Below, one piece after another: positions 44,238-52,927 of a DNA stretch of 64,000 nt. Position numbers and translations under genes: made by a program. The DNA is from Paenibacillus oryzae (GTDB taxonomy: Bacteria; Bacillota; Bacilli; Paenibacillales; Paenibacillaceae). The DNA lies in contig NZ_LYPA01000065.1 in the NCBI RefSeq assembly GCF_001675045.1, positions 124,001 to 188,000 of the forward strand, in the 5' to 3' direction. The stretch's first letter is position 1. Each line of letters opens with the position of its first letter. The notes under the pieces are model-generated. The model saw nothing but the letters and a program-made list of their open reading frames with translations. It searched no databases and was not told where the DNA came from.

Positions 44238-45112
44238 CATTTTGTATGTTTCCGCAGACTGGACGGGGCGGATTTTTTTAGTTTTTTGAAGGCGCGGCTA
44301 AAATAATAAATATCGCTAAACCCCGTAAGCGCAGCTATTTCCGAAACGGTCAGCTCTGTGTGCCGCAGCAGATAGTCCGCACGGTTTAACCGGAAGGACA
44401 GGATGTAGGCCGACAACGTGCGGCCGGTCATTTCCTTGAACAGCCGGCTAAAGTGAAAGCGGCTCAGTCCGGCAATGGAAGCAAGCTCCTCGACAGTCAG
44501 CGGTTTGTTGTAATTTTCGTCAATATAACGGAGAACGGGATCAAAACGCTTCATGTTTTTTATCCGCTCCGCATGTTCGATTTTGGACAATACGGTGGGG
44601 GTATGCAAACGTATCAGCAGGGTTAGGAGCCTGTATAGCAGTGATTTTACAGCAAGCTCAAATCCAAACTCCTGCTCGTCAAGCTCCCTAACAATGGCTA
44701 GGATACATTGCGCTATCTCATCGTTGCCGGATATATGATTGCGGAGAAGAAGCCGGCTTTGCCGAATGGGCTCCAGAAACCGGGTTTCGGCCGTATCGCT
44801 GAATGAGCCTTGCAGCAAGGTAGGGTCGGCGATGAGCGCGTAGTAGAACAAATCATCGCTGCCGCCGGCGCCATGATGCAGCTCATTGCTGTTTACCACA
44901 ATCAGGTCGCCCGCCCGAGCGGAATAGTAAGCAGAGCCGCATTGGATTTTGGCTTCTCCCTGAACGATATATAGAAACTCCAGATGCTCGTGCCAGTGAT
45001 GGGGGAACAGCTCCGTTCCGGCATGCAGACCCTTCGTTTTATGCACCTTTACTGGAAAACGGGGATCCGGCATATCCATCGGCTCTCTCAAGCTTTCATC
45101 CTGTATGTGCAA
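44237..45112 (-). CDS. AraC-family transcriptional regulator (cupin plus HTH)
   Basis: A 291-residue regulator. The N-terminal cupin sensor spans about 15-120 (LFPHHWHEHLEFLYIVQGEA, SARAGDLIVVNSNELHH). A helical region follows. The C-terminal double HTH spans about 190-290 (IDENYNKPLTVEELASIAG, LSRFHFSRLFKEMTGRTLSA, IAALTGFSDIYYFSRAFKK). It is divergent from the Gfo/Idh-TIM-barrel operon at 45367 and is its likely regulator. The cupin His cluster suggests a sugar or sugar acid as inducer. Confidence 0.9.
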   Translation of the reverse strand: MHIQDESLREPMDMPDPRFPVKVHKTKGLHAGTELFPHHWHEHLEFLYIVQGEAKIQCGSAYYSARAGDLIVVNSNELHHGAGGSDDLFYYALIADPTLLQGSFSDTAETRFLEPIRQSRLLLRNHISGNDEIAQCILAIVRELDEQEFGFELAVKSLLYRLLTLLIRLHTPTVLSKIEHAERIKNMKRFDPVLRYIDENYNKPLTVEELASIAGLSRFHFSRLFKEMTGRTLSAYILSFRLNRADYLLRHTELTVSEIAALTGFSDIYYFSRAFKKLKKSAPSSLRKHTK

Positions 45113-45366
45113 CGGCAGCTCTCCTCCTTTTTCCTTTGAGCTAGCCCATAGGGCGCTTTAGTCCACTAAGCTCTCATAGCACAATAATACAAATAAGCCG
45201 CACAGCATCCTATGGCTGTAGCTCCTGAAATCATTATAATACGAAGTATAAGGAATGGGAAAAGGCGAAGCCGGTCATGAGACTCCAATGGGCTTAACAT
45301 ATTCCAGAAGCTTTCAAGCTTATAAGAAGCTATGGACAGGCTTCAGCAAAATAAGGGGCGTGCGTG

Positions 45367-46425
45367 ATGAAAAAAATCAAAGTTGGCGTTATCGGAACGG
45401 GCTCCATATCAGCCATGCATTTGAATGCGTATCAAAAAAATGAACAGGTTGTTCTTTATGGAGTGTGCGATTTAAACGAGGAACGCGCCAAGGCTGCCGC
45501 CGAGAAATACGGAGCGTCCAAGGTATACACCGATTACCGGGATTTGCTGGCGGACCCTGAGGTGGAAGCCGTAAGCATCTGCACCTGGAACAACAGCCAT
45601 GCCGAAATTAGCATTGCCGCCGTGGAAGCGGGCAAACACGTCTTGGTCGAAAAGCCTCTTTGCAGAACGGTAGAGGAGGCGCTCGCCGTTCAACGCGCCG
45701 TTCAGGAAAGCGGAAAAATACTTCAGGTCGGCTTTGTACGGCGTTATGACAACAATGCCGCGCTGCTGCGCGAGCTGGTGCAGGACGGAGAGTTCGGCGA
45801 CATCTATTACGCCAAGGCGTCGTCGCTGCGCAGACTAGGCAATCCCGGCGGCTGGTTTGCCGATGTTGAGCGCTCTGGAGGAGGACCGTTGATCGATATC
45901 GGCGTTCACGCCATTGATCTGTGCTGGTATTTGATGGGCAAGCCCAAGCCGGTTTCCGTCAGCGCCAATACCTATCGCAAGCTGGGGAACCGCTCCAATA
46001 TTAAGCATTTGAGCTTTTACAAAGCGGCGGATTTTGATGCTGGGCTCAATACGGTTGAAGATATGGCCAACGCATTAATCCGGTTCCAAAACGGTGCCTC
46101 ACTGATGGTTGACGTCAGCTTTACGCTGCACAACAAAAAGGATGAAGCCTCCATTAAGCTTTATGGCGACAAAGGCGGCTTTGAGGTAGACCCCGAGGTG
46201 CTGATTGTTGGCGAAAAAAATAATACGATTATCAACAGCGTGCCTCAGACGGACCAACCAGGCTTTCACTTTGACAGCGCGTTTCAGAATGAAATCGATC
46301 ACTTTATTGAAGCCATTATGAATGGCACGCAGCCGCTAAGTCCGGTCGAGGACGGCGTCGAAATCATGAAAATATTATGCGGTATTTACGAATCCGCAGC
46401 CAGGGGTGAGGAGGTTAAGCTATGA
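45367..46425 (+). CDS. Gfo/Idh/MocA-family oxidoreductase
   Basis: NAD(P)-dependent sugar or inositol dehydrogenase, 352 residues. The Rossmann motif GVIGTGSISAMH is at the N-terminus. The conserved EKP of the family is in LVEKPLCRT near residue 96, and the active-site GVHAIDLCWYLMG near 177 includes the expected Asp/His. The ATG at 45367 has AAGGGG eight bases upstream; a GTG one codon earlier is the only longer option nearby. A TATAAT at 45235-45240 lies about 130 bases upstream as a possible promoter. The next gene overlaps the stop by four bases. Together with the two TIM-barrel enzymes it suggests oxidation-isomerisation of a cyclitol or keto-sugar. Confidence 0.9.
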   Translation: MKKIKVGVIGTGSISAMHLNAYQKNEQVVLYGVCDLNEERAKAAAEKYGASKVYTDYRDLLADPEVEAVSICTWNNSHAEISIAAVEAGKHVLVEKPLCRTVEEALAVQRAVQESGKILQVGFVRRYDNNAALLRELVQDGEFGDIYYAKASSLRRLGNPGGWFADVERSGGGPLIDIGVHAIDLCWYLMGKPKPVSVSANTYRKLGNRSNIKHLSFYKAADFDAGLNTVEDMANALIRFQNGASLMVDVSFTLHNKKDEASIKLYGDKGGFEVDPEVLIVGEKNNTIINSVPQTDQPGFHFDSAFQNEIDHFIEAIMNGTQPLSPVEDGVEIMKILCGIYESAARGEEVKL

Positions 46426-47279
46426 AGCTTGGCATTAGCACATATAGTTTGCATTCCGCTTTTACATCCGGCGAGCTGACCTTGAAGGGCGTCATTGAAA
46501 CGATAGCGGAGCTTGGCGCGGAGCATGCCGAAATTGTGCCGCTGGGGTACGATTTTGTGCAGAAGCCGGAATGGATTCACACGATTGTCGATACAGCAAA
46601 AAACGCTGGCATCCAGCTGTCCAATTATGCCATTGGCGCTAATTTTGCCGATCTGGACGATGATGCATGGGACCGGGAGGTGGAGCGGGTCAAAAGAGAG
46701 GTTGAGCATTGCGCGGCGCTCGGTATCAAACGGATGCGTCATGATGTCGGCTCCTCGCCCGATTTGTCTATTTCTCATTTTCTGGAGCAGCTGCCGCGTC
46801 TTGCGGAGGCTTGCCGCCGCGTGGCGGATTATGCCGCCGGCTTTGGCATTACAACTAGCGTAGAGAATCATGGTTACTTTATCCAGCATAGCGATCGGGT
46901 TCAGGCCTTGGTCAAGACGGTTGACCGGGATAACTTCAAAACAACGCTGGATATCGGCAATTTCCTTTGCGCCGATGAAAATCCGCTTGTCGCCGTTGCC
47001 AATAACATCAAGCTGGCTTCCATGGTGCATGTCAAAGACTTTTACGTACGCGATGCGCGCCGCAATCCCGGAGAAGGCTGGTTTCCGTCCTCCGGCGGCC
47101 ATTGGCTGCGCGGAGCTATTGCCGGACATGGCGATATTGATATCCCGGCCGTACTGGGCATTATCAAAAACAGCGGCTACGACGGCTATGTGTCCATCGA
47201 ATTTGAAGGGATGGAGGAATGCCGAAAGGGTACCAGCCTGGGCTTCCAATACGTTAAAAGGGTTTGGGAGCAAGTATAG
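46422..47279 (+). CDS. sugar phosphate isomerase/epimerase (TIM barrel)
   Basis: Xylose-isomerase-like TIM barrel of 285 residues. Metal ligands typical of the group: Glu in TTSVENHGYF near 147, Asp in TLDIGNFL near 180, His in VHVKDFYVR near 207, Glu in VSIEFEGMEE near 260. It overlaps the dehydrogenase stop (ATGA), so it is translationally coupled. Relatives include IolE/IolI-like dehydratase/isomerases. The exact reaction is unknown. Confidence 0.88.
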   Translation: MKLGISTYSLHSAFTSGELTLKGVIETIAELGAEHAEIVPLGYDFVQKPEWIHTIVDTAKNAGIQLSNYAIGANFADLDDDAWDREVERVKREVEHCAALGIKRMRHDVGSSPDLSISHFLEQLPRLAEACRRVADYAAGFGITTSVENHGYFIQHSDRVQALVKTVDRDNFKTTLDIGNFLCADENPLVAVANNIKLASMVHVKDFYVRDARRNPGEGWFPSSGGHWLRGAIAGHGDIDIPAVLGIIKNSGYDGYVSIEFEGMEECRKGTSLGFQYVKRVWEQV

Positions 47280-47321
47280 AGGTTTACGCGATTATAGAAT
47301 GGGACAGGAGAGTGGGAGGAA

Positions 47322-48212
47322 ATGGCTAGACCGGTTATCTCCAACAAAATCGGAGTTATTGTCGACAGCTTTGGCGTTGGCGTCAAGGAAGGGCTGATTA
47401 AGGCGAAAGCCGCAGGCGCGGACGGCGTACAAATATATGCAGTCAAGGGCGAATTTGAACCAGGAGCGTTATCTCCATCCGCACGAAGGGAATGGAAGGC
47501 TTACATCGAGTCGCTGGGGCTCGACATATCCGCGCTGGTTGGCGATTTGGGCGGCCATGGCTTTCAGGACCCTGCATTAAATCCGGCCAAAATACAGAAG
47601 TCCAAAGAGATTCTGGAGCTTGCGATGGAGCTTGGCACTAACATTGTCACTACTCATATCGGAATTGTGCCGGATGATCCCAATAGCCGCATTTACGATT
47701 CCATGCATCGGGCCTGCGAGGAGCTGAGCCGCTTTGCCAGCGATATGGGCGCTTATTTCGCTATCGAGACGGGGCCGGAAACAGCGGCGCATTTGAAGGC
47801 GTTTCTGGACGGCCTAGGCACCAAAGGCGTGTCGGTAAATTTTGATCCTGCCAATATGGTGATGGTGACGGGAGATGATCCTGTTCAGGGCGTTTATACG
47901 CTTCGGGACTATATCGTGCATACGCATGCCAAAGACGGCATCAAGCGAGCGTCTATCGACCCGCGTGATGTTTATGGCGAATACGGCTACGAAAAAGAGC
48001 TTGATCATGCCAAAATCGCTGAGATGGCGGAATCAGGCGCCGCATTTCTGGAGGTGCCGCTAGGCGAAGGCGGAGTGGATTGGGACGGCTATTTGAATGC
48101 GTTAAACGAAATTGGCTATAGCGGTTATTTAACGATTGAACGGGAGGTTGGCAGCAATCCCGAGGCGGATATCCGCCTTGCTGTCCATTTCCTGAAAGGC
48201 TACAGAGCTTAG
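47322..48212 (+). CDS. sugar phosphate isomerase/epimerase (TIM barrel)
   Basis: A second xylose-isomerase-like barrel, 296 residues. Probable metal ligands: Glu in FAIETGPETA near 147, Asp in NFDPANMVM near 178, His in IVHTHAKDGIK near 203, Glu in YLTIEREVG near 270. GGGAGGAA precedes the ATG. It differs enough from the upstream barrel (different motif context) to act on a different intermediate. It is the last gene of the operon and a strong terminator follows. Confidence 0.88.
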   Translation: MARPVISNKIGVIVDSFGVGVKEGLIKAKAAGADGVQIYAVKGEFEPGALSPSARREWKAYIESLGLDISALVGDLGGHGFQDPALNPAKIQKSKEILELAMELGTNIVTTHIGIVPDDPNSRIYDSMHRACEELSRFASDMGAYFAIETGPETAAHLKAFLDGLGTKGVSVNFDPANMVMVTGDDPVQGVYTLRDYIVHTHAKDGIKRASIDPRDVYGEYGYEKELDHAKIAEMAESGAAFLEVPLGEGGVDWDGYLNALNEIGYSGYLTIEREVGSNPEADIRLAVHFLKGYRA

Positions 48213-48243
48213 CGCTGTCTTTGATTCCGGTAATTGGTTAATT

Positions 48244-48287
48244 GCGTTTCCCGAAATCCTGCAGAAGGATGGGAAACGCTTTTTTTT
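48244..48287 (+). terminator. terminator of the Gfo/Idh operon
   Basis: GCGTTTCCC pairs with GGGAAACGC (9 bp), followed by a run of eight or nine T. The next 200 bases up to the transducer gene hold the candidate site at 48342 and otherwise nothing I can identify. Confidence 0.93.
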
Positions 48288-48341
48288 ATCACGAAAGGAT
48301 GCTAAATGGCTAAATGAGTACAACTGTCTGTAAAAAATAGA

Positions 48342-48370
48342 TGTGACAAATGTCGCAAATCCTGTAAAAT
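48342..48370 (+). promoter_or_regulatory. candidate promoter with Fnr/Crp-like half-palindrome
   Basis: GTGACA (48343-48348) and TAAAAT (48365-48370) sit 16 bp apart. Overlapping the -35 box is TGTGA-N6-TCGCA, one base from the Fnr/Crp-family consensus TGTGA-N6-TCACA. It lies 140 bp before the transducer gene. The promoter match is moderate and the regulator match is suggestive only. Confidence 0.35.
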
Positions 48371-48509
48371 AGGAACTTGAATAATAGATACTATCGTTCT
48401 ACGGTACTATAAGGCAGTCTGAGTAACCGTTTACAAAATAAAATGCAACAAATAAAGGCAACAAATGTAGAAAACAATCAGCTAAGATTTAGCGACAAGG
48501 GGGATGGAA

Positions 48510-50228
48510 TTGAATACGCTTTTGACAAGAATGGTATTGTTTTTTTCCTGTTTAATTATTGCTACAGGCGGGATTTTGGGGTATGTGATTTATCGCTCAT
48601 CTATGAAGCTGGTGGAGGAATCCATTGGTGCGCAGGCTAGACTCGTGGCAGAAAACGCTGCTGCCGGCATCGATCTTTTGGCCTACAGCGGCATAAAAGT
48701 CCAGGATGGAGAAACGGAGCTGTACAAGGAACTGCGAGCAAGACTGAATGCCATTAGGGAAAGCAACGGGCTTAAATATTTGTATACGCTGGGCAGCACG
48801 ACAGAAAACGGGCAAACCCGATATTTTTATGTTGTGGATGGAGCCCCTGAGAATGCTCCCGAAGGCGAATATTCGCCGCTTGGAACCCCGGAAACCAACG
48901 CTTACACCGGCATGATCCATGCCTTTGCCGAAGGAACGCCATTTGTTGGCGAGCTGACCAATGACGATTATGGGGCAACCATTACCGCTTACGTGCCTCT
49001 GTTCGGAGAGGACGGCGTCATGCTGGGCGTCATTGGCGCCGATTTTGATGCTACAAAGGTGTACGAGCTGATGAAAAAAAATACGTCAACCACAATCATT
49101 GTAGCCATTTCGGCCATCGCAGCGGGCATTGTGCTGGTTTATTTGCTTGCGCGTTATTTGACCTCCCCGCTCAAAAAGCTGACCGCGCAGGTAGCAAGGG
49201 TGAGGGAAGGAGACATGACGGTGCATATTGCAGCGGGGCGCAAGGATGAAATCGGCCATCTGGCAGAAACGTTCGCTCAGCTGGTTGACAATACGCGGAC
49301 GGTCATTACAAGCATCAAGAGCAGCTCGGACAAGCTCCTGAACGCATCGGAGGAAATGGCGAGGCATGCGGGAAGCACCTCGGAGGCCAGCCGCCTCATT
49401 GCGGAAAGCATACAAGACGCCTCCAGCGGAGCGGAAATTCAGGCGACTCGCACAGTGGATATGGCCGGCGCTGTCGAAAACATGGCGGGTGGCATGGGGC
49501 GTATTACGGAATCAACTTCAATTGTTTCGGATATCGCGGAAGGGACAGCAGATCTTGGCCAACAAGGCGGGGATACTATCAGACAGGCTATCGAGGGCAT
49601 GGAGCGAGCGCAGGGGATAACAATCAAAATGAGCGGGGATATGGAAGAGCTGAAGCAGAGAAGCCAGGAAATCGGCGAAATTACGACGATTATGTCGGAT
49701 ATAGCGTCTCAAACCGATCTGCTGGCGTTAAATGCCGCAATCGAGGCCGCGCATGCCGGCGACAACGGGCGAGGTTTTGCGGTTGTGGCGGAGCAGGTGC
49801 GTAAGCTGGCCAACCAGTCCAGAATGTTCAGCGTCCAAATAGCCGGGCTGGTTTCTCGTACGCAGGAACAGACGCTTGCAGTATCCCGTGAAATGGCAGA
49901 AAGTCTCGAAAACGTCAGCTTTGGCGTGGAAAGGGTTAAAGAAGCCGGCACGGCCTTTGAGTCCATTATCGACGGCTTGGAGCAGCTGAATGCGCAGCTT
50001 AGGGAAGTAACAGCGGCTTCCCAGAATATTTCGGCGGAATCGCAGGAGGTTGCGGCTTCCGTCGAAGAGATGGAGAAGATTGCCCGCCGCGCCGCGCAAC
50101 ACTTCCAGAGCATTGCGGATAATTCTGCAGTGCAGCTGGCTTCTATGAACGAAGTGGCTGCCTCCGCAGTGGGACTTAAAGAGATGTCCGGAGAATTGAC
50201 CGAGCTGAACAAACGTTTTGTCGTCTAG
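48510..50228 (+). CDS. methyl-accepting chemotaxis protein with Cache-type sensor
   Basis: Membrane chemoreceptor of 572 residues. The layout is a first membrane helix near 8-30, an extracellular sensor near 32-185 with a Cache-like pattern (LYKELRARLNAIRESNGLKYLYTL, then VPLFGEDGVMLGVIGADF), a second helix near 190-210, a HAMP linker near 212-264, and the signalling coiled coil with tip QTDLLALNAAIEAAHAGDNG near 405. The TTG at 48510 is favoured since AAGGGGG lies six bases upstream; the ATG at 48504 is only one base after that site. The stop codon TAG consists of a TA target duplication plus the first base of an inserted element. Confidence 0.92.
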   Translation: MNTLLTRMVLFFSCLIIATGGILGYVIYRSSMKLVEESIGAQARLVAENAAAGIDLLAYSGIKVQDGETELYKELRARLNAIRESNGLKYLYTLGSTTENGQTRYFYVVDGAPENAPEGEYSPLGTPETNAYTGMIHAFAEGTPFVGELTNDDYGATITAYVPLFGEDGVMLGVIGADFDATKVYELMKKNTSTTIIVAISAIAAGIVLVYLLARYLTSPLKKLTAQVARVREGDMTVHIAAGRKDEIGHLAETFAQLVDNTRTVITSIKSSSDKLLNASEEMARHAGSTSEASRLIAESIQDASSGAEIQATRTVDMAGAVENMAGGMGRITESTSIVSDIAEGTADLGQQGGDTIRQAIEGMERAQGITIKMSGDMEELKQRSQEIGEITTIMSDIASQTDLLALNAAIEAAHAGDNGRGFAVVAEQVRKLANQSRMFSVQIAGLVSRTQEQTLAVSREMAESLENVSFGVERVKEAGTAFESIIDGLEQLNAQLREVTAASQNISAESQEVAASVEEMEKIARRAAQHFQSIADNSAVQLASMNEVAASAVGLKEMSGELTELNKRFVV

Positions 50229-50388
50229 GGCGTGTCTGAATACTCCGAGAGGAACAGATTGTGCCGAATTTTCGTCCCATGCAAGGAAGTTTTGTGAAGG
50301 CTTACCGGGGGTAAGTCAAGCAAAACTGACGCAGCAGGGGGCGAAAAGGCGGTGCAAGATGACCACAAGCGGGTTTTCAGACACGCCC
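50228..50388. mobile_element. fold-back MITE-like element, TA target
   Basis: A 161-bp non-coding element with perfect 13-bp terminal inverted repeats, GGGCGTGTCTGAA and TTCAGACACGCCC, flanked by TA on both sides (50226-50227 and 50389-50390). The interior is also palindromic. The 20 bases at 50259-50278 pair with 50337-50356 with only two mismatches if GU pairs are allowed. AGTTTTG/CAAAACT and CTTACC/GGTAAG nest inside. A TA duplication is the hallmark of Tc1/mariner-IS630-type transposition, so a transposase elsewhere may mobilise it. No coding frame is present. Confidence 0.85.
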
Positions 50389-50390
50389 TA

Positions 50391-50412
50391 ATGATTTTCC
50401 TGTGAAAATCAT
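50391..50412 (+). terminator. displaced hairpin after the MITE
   Basis: ATGATTTTC and GAAAATCAT form a perfect 9-bp stem around CTGT. Without the MITE it would sit immediately after the stop codon of the chemotaxis gene, so it may be part of that gene's original 3' end. The stem is AT-rich and no T run follows, so termination is doubtful. Confidence 0.4.
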
Positions 50413-50577
50413 GGTATGGGTATAGGAATACATTGAACTTAGAGGTATAATTCAAGTAGGAAGCTTTTTAAAGTATTTTTTCAAGCATGTACAAGCAGGA
50501 TTGCTGCAAATAAAGACATAGGTCCATACCAGCAAAGAGAGCTGATACGGACCAATAATGAACAAGGAGCCTATACC

Positions 50578-51510
50578 ATGTCCAAAACACTTATTTTCGG
50601 CCACAAAAATCCCGATACCGACACGATTACTTCCGCTATTGTTTATGCGGACCTGAAAAGCAAGCTTGGCGCCAATGTTGAAGCCGTTCGCCTGGGCGAA
50701 GTCAACGGCGAAACGCAATACGCTCTGAGCTACTTTGGCGTGGAAGCGCCTCGCTTCGTCGAAAACGTAGCTGACGAAGCCAAGGAAGTTATTCTGGTTG
50801 ACCACAACGAGCGCCAGCAAAGCGCCAACGATATCGACAAAGTCCGCGTAGTGGAAGTAATCGACCACCACCGCATCGCCAACTTCGAAACGGCAGGACC
50901 ACTGTATTTCCGCGCTGAGCCTGTTGGCTGTACGGCTACTATTTTGAACAAGCTGTACAAGGAAAACGGCGTTGAAATTTCGAAAAATATGGCAGGCTTG
51001 ATGCTGTCCGCGATTATTTCGGACTCCCTGCTGTTCAAATCGCCAACCTGCACGGAGCAGGACGTTGCTGCGGCGCGCGAGCTTGCTGCAATCGCTGGCG
51101 TGGATGCCGAATCCTATGGATTGGACATGCTTAAAGCCGGCGCCGATCTGAGCGACAAAACCATTCAACAGCTAATTTCCCTGGATGCAAAAGAATTCTC
51201 CATGGGCAGCTACAAAGTGGAAATTGCTCAAGTTAACGCTGTTGACACTAACGACGTGCTTGGCCGCCAGGCTGAAGTAGAAGCGGCGCTTAACGGCATT
51301 ATTGCCGAAAAAGGGCTGGACCTGTTCCTGCTTGTTGTGACGGATATTCTCAATAACGATTCCATCGGTCTGGCGCTTGGCGCCAAAGCTGAAGCTGTAG
51401 AAAAAGCGTACAACGTGAAGCTGCAAAACAATACGGCTCTGCTGAAAGGCGTTGTGTCTCGCAAATCGCAGATCGTGCCTGTGCTGACGGAGACGTTCAG
51501 CGCCCTGTAA
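50578..51510 (+). CDS. ppaC: manganese-dependent inorganic pyrophosphatase
   Basis: Family II soluble pyrophosphatase of the DHH superfamily, 310 residues, hydrolysing PPi with Mn/Co. The metal motif is [10 protein letters not shown] (His9, Asp13, Asp15), followed by ILVDHNE near 75, [10 protein letters not shown] (DHH) near 97 and the C-terminal VSRKSQIVP (SRKKQ-type substrate loop) near 300. AACAAGGAGCC lies upstream of the ATG. A terminator follows at 51639. It is a single-gene unit. Confidence 0.96.
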   Translation: MSKTLIFGHKNPDTDTITSAIVYADLKSKLGANVEAVRLGEVNGETQYALSYFGVEAPRFVENVADEAKEVILVDHNERQQSANDIDKVRVVEVIDHHRIANFETAGPLYFRAEPVGCTATILNKLYKENGVEISKNMAGLMLSAIISDSLLFKSPTCTEQDVAAARELAAIAGVDAESYGLDMLKAGADLSDKTIQQLISLDAKEFSMGSYKVEIAQVNAVDTNDVLGRQAEVEAALNGIIAEKGLDLFLLVVTDILNNDSIGLALGAKAEAVEKAYNVKLQNNTALLKGVVSRKSQIVPVLTETFSAL

Positions 51511-51638
51511 GGCATGCAATATATATGTTGAGCAAAAAGGTTCAGCGGTGCGTGACGGCTTGTGAAAAGTTCTTCTGATCGCAATACTTTTCTTATGTTC
51601 AGCTTATATTACGGTTAAAAAAACAAATAACTGGTTGA

Positions 51639-51679
51639 AGCAGTCCGGAGCTTCGCAAGAAGGATTTCGGGCTGCTTTT
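51639..51679 (+). terminator. terminator of ppaC
   Basis: AGCAGTCCG pairs with CGGGCTGCT (one GU pair) and TTTT follows. It lies 130 bp after ppaC and just before the next gene. Confidence 0.75.
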
Positions 51680-51702
51680 GCCGTTTCTGGAGGGACAGCT
51701 CT

Positions 51703-52008
51703 ATGTTTAACATTACGGAATACAGTGTGGAGAAAATGAAGGACCCTTTCGGCATTTTAACGGGGGAGCGGTATGAGCTTCTGCTGGGTTTGGAGGTCGA
51801 GGAGGACGACGAGCTTTATCATGAAGAAGGGGTTTCGCTGCGCGTCATATATGTCAAAGACGGGGATAGGCAGGAAATTGTAAAATATGAATTCCAAGCA
51901 ACAACCTCCGGCAGCTACATTGATATGGAAATGGAAGAGGATGAGCTTGAGGCTGTTTCCCAGTTTTGCCGGTTGCATGTATCAGAGTCAGAGGGATCAT
52001 CAGAGTAA
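51703..52008 (+). CDS. small acidic hypothetical protein, DUF6509-like
   Basis: A 101-residue acidic protein without membrane segments. The sequence FNITEYSVEKMKDPFGILTG and the following beta-strand pattern match my memory of the DUF6509 family, whose function is unknown. The first 75 residues alternate strands with Glu/Asp turns, followed by a C-terminal helix (EEDELEAVSQFCRLHV). TGGAGGG precedes the ATG. It lies directly after the ppaC terminator, so it has its own transcription. Confidence 0.65.
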   Translation: MFNITEYSVEKMKDPFGILTGERYELLLGLEVEEDDELYHEEGVSLRVIYVKDGDRQEIVKYEFQATTSGSYIDMEMEEDELEAVSQFCRLHVSESEGSSE

Positions 52009-52101
52009 CTGGCGCAGCGGCATTGTCCTTCAGAAAACGCTAGAAAATGCTGAAGCAATCAATGCCGCAAGGTTATTCATAATGCCTGCTGGCTTTGTGC
52101 A

Positions 52102-52254
52102 TTACAAATGTTCTTTATTAACCTGCTCGTTCCGAATCATTTGCTCCAGCTTTTCTACGAGGGATTCGTGCAACGGGTCCTTTTTTTTGAAGCTCCAGCG
52201 CTGCATTGCCTTCAAGGCCTTCAGCAAATATATTTTTTCTTTTAATGTAAAAAT
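52102..52254 (-). CDS. putative small basic protein with ATT start
   Basis: A 50-residue frame reading IFTLKEKIYLLKALKAMQRW, then SFKKKDPLHESLVEKLEQM, then IRNEQVNKEHL. It is helical and Lys/Glu-rich with amphipathic spacing and a coding-like residue choice. AAGGGGG lies seven bases before an ATT codon, and an in-frame TAA lies just upstream of that site, so no ATG, GTG or TTG can serve in its place. ATT starts are rare but known (infC). A TATAAT on the minus strand (52309-52314 on the plus) lies about 55 bases upstream. The protein family is unknown to me. This region (52009-52484) holds no other supported gene. Confidence 0.55.
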   Translation of the reverse strand: MFTLKEKIYLLKALKAMQRWSFKKKDPLHESLVEKLEQMIRNEQVNKEHL

Positions 52255-52431
52255 AGTTGTTCCCCCTTATCCCAGGCTGGCAATAGCCCTCCTTTATAGC
52301 TCTCCTTTATTATAGTGGAACTGTGCCCTTGAGGAAACGCTGTTTATCGGGAGCACGCCTTTTAATTTCCCGATGTTGACTTATCTTTTGGGTCCCGGCC
52401 TTTTTGAATCCGGGTAGCGGGGCTTATCCGG

Positions 52432-52451
52432 TAATGCTATAATGGGCATTA
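52432..52451. promoter_or_regulatory. extended -10 promoter and operator of the ArsR-type gene
   Basis: TAATGC-N8-GCATTA, a perfect 6-bp inverted repeat, encloses the -10 box TATAAT at 52438-52443. The sequence TGCTATAAT is also a good extended -10. A repressor bound here would cover the promoter, as expected for self-regulation by the ArsR/SmtB protein 34 bp downstream. Confidence 0.6.
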
Positions 52452-52484
52452 ATAATGATGCGCCACAAAAACGGGGGGTGCCTG

Positions 52485-52853
52485 ATGACAAACGAAACGT
52501 TATCGGCTTCATGCGATGATGCCTGTGCGGGCACAAATGCCGATGTGCTTAGCGTAAAGGAAAAGCTGGTGGATGATACAACCGCGACGGAGCTGGCGGA
52601 TCTTTTCAAGGCGCTTGGCGACCCGACGCGAATTCGAATCATTCATGCTCTTTTGCAGTCGGAGCTTTGCGTGCATGACCTGACCCAAGTGCTTGGGATG
52701 GGCCAATCTGCTATTTCCCATCAGCTCAGGCTGCTGCGCAATATGAGAATCGTCAAGCGGCGCAAGGTAGGCAAAACCGTTTTTTATTCGCTGGATGACG
52801 ATCATGTAGAGCAATTGATTGTACTCACGCTTCAGCATCTGAAGCATGGCTGA
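52485..52853 (+). CDS. ArsR/SmtB-family metal-sensing repressor, CzrA/CadC-like
   Basis: A winged-helix repressor of 122 residues. The HTH is VHDLTQVLGMGQSAISHQLR near 63-82. The C-terminal helix holds the classic alpha-5 zinc/cobalt ligand pattern Asp-x-His-x10-His-x2-His (DDHVEQLIVLTLQHLKH), spaced exactly as in CzrA. The N-terminal Cys/Asp/Glu cluster (SASCDDACAG) recalls CadC-type sites. ATG at 52485 follows GGGGGGTG. Such repressors usually control a cation efflux gene next door, but the next gene is a convergent ABC-2 exporter, so its targets may lie elsewhere. Confidence 0.88.
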   Translation: MTNETLSASCDDACAGTNADVLSVKEKLVDDTTATELADLFKALGDPTRIRIIHALLQSELCVHDLTQVLGMGQSAISHQLRLLRNMRIVKRRKVGKTVFYSLDDDHVEQLIVLTLQHLKHG

Positions 52854-52927
52854 GGATGGCAATAGATACGGCCGGCTGAACATTAAGGGAAGCCGAATAG
52901 GCGCTTTAGCCATTCCTTGGCTATTGC

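Noticed and set aside
46386-47273. 295-residue antisense frame opposite the TIM-barrel gene
   Set aside because: Shadow of a well-conserved enzyme frame with no start signal.
51887-52315. 142-residue plus-strand frame over the DUF6509-like gene
   Set aside because: It overlaps that gene in another frame and has no start site; the minus-strand small frame explains the region better.
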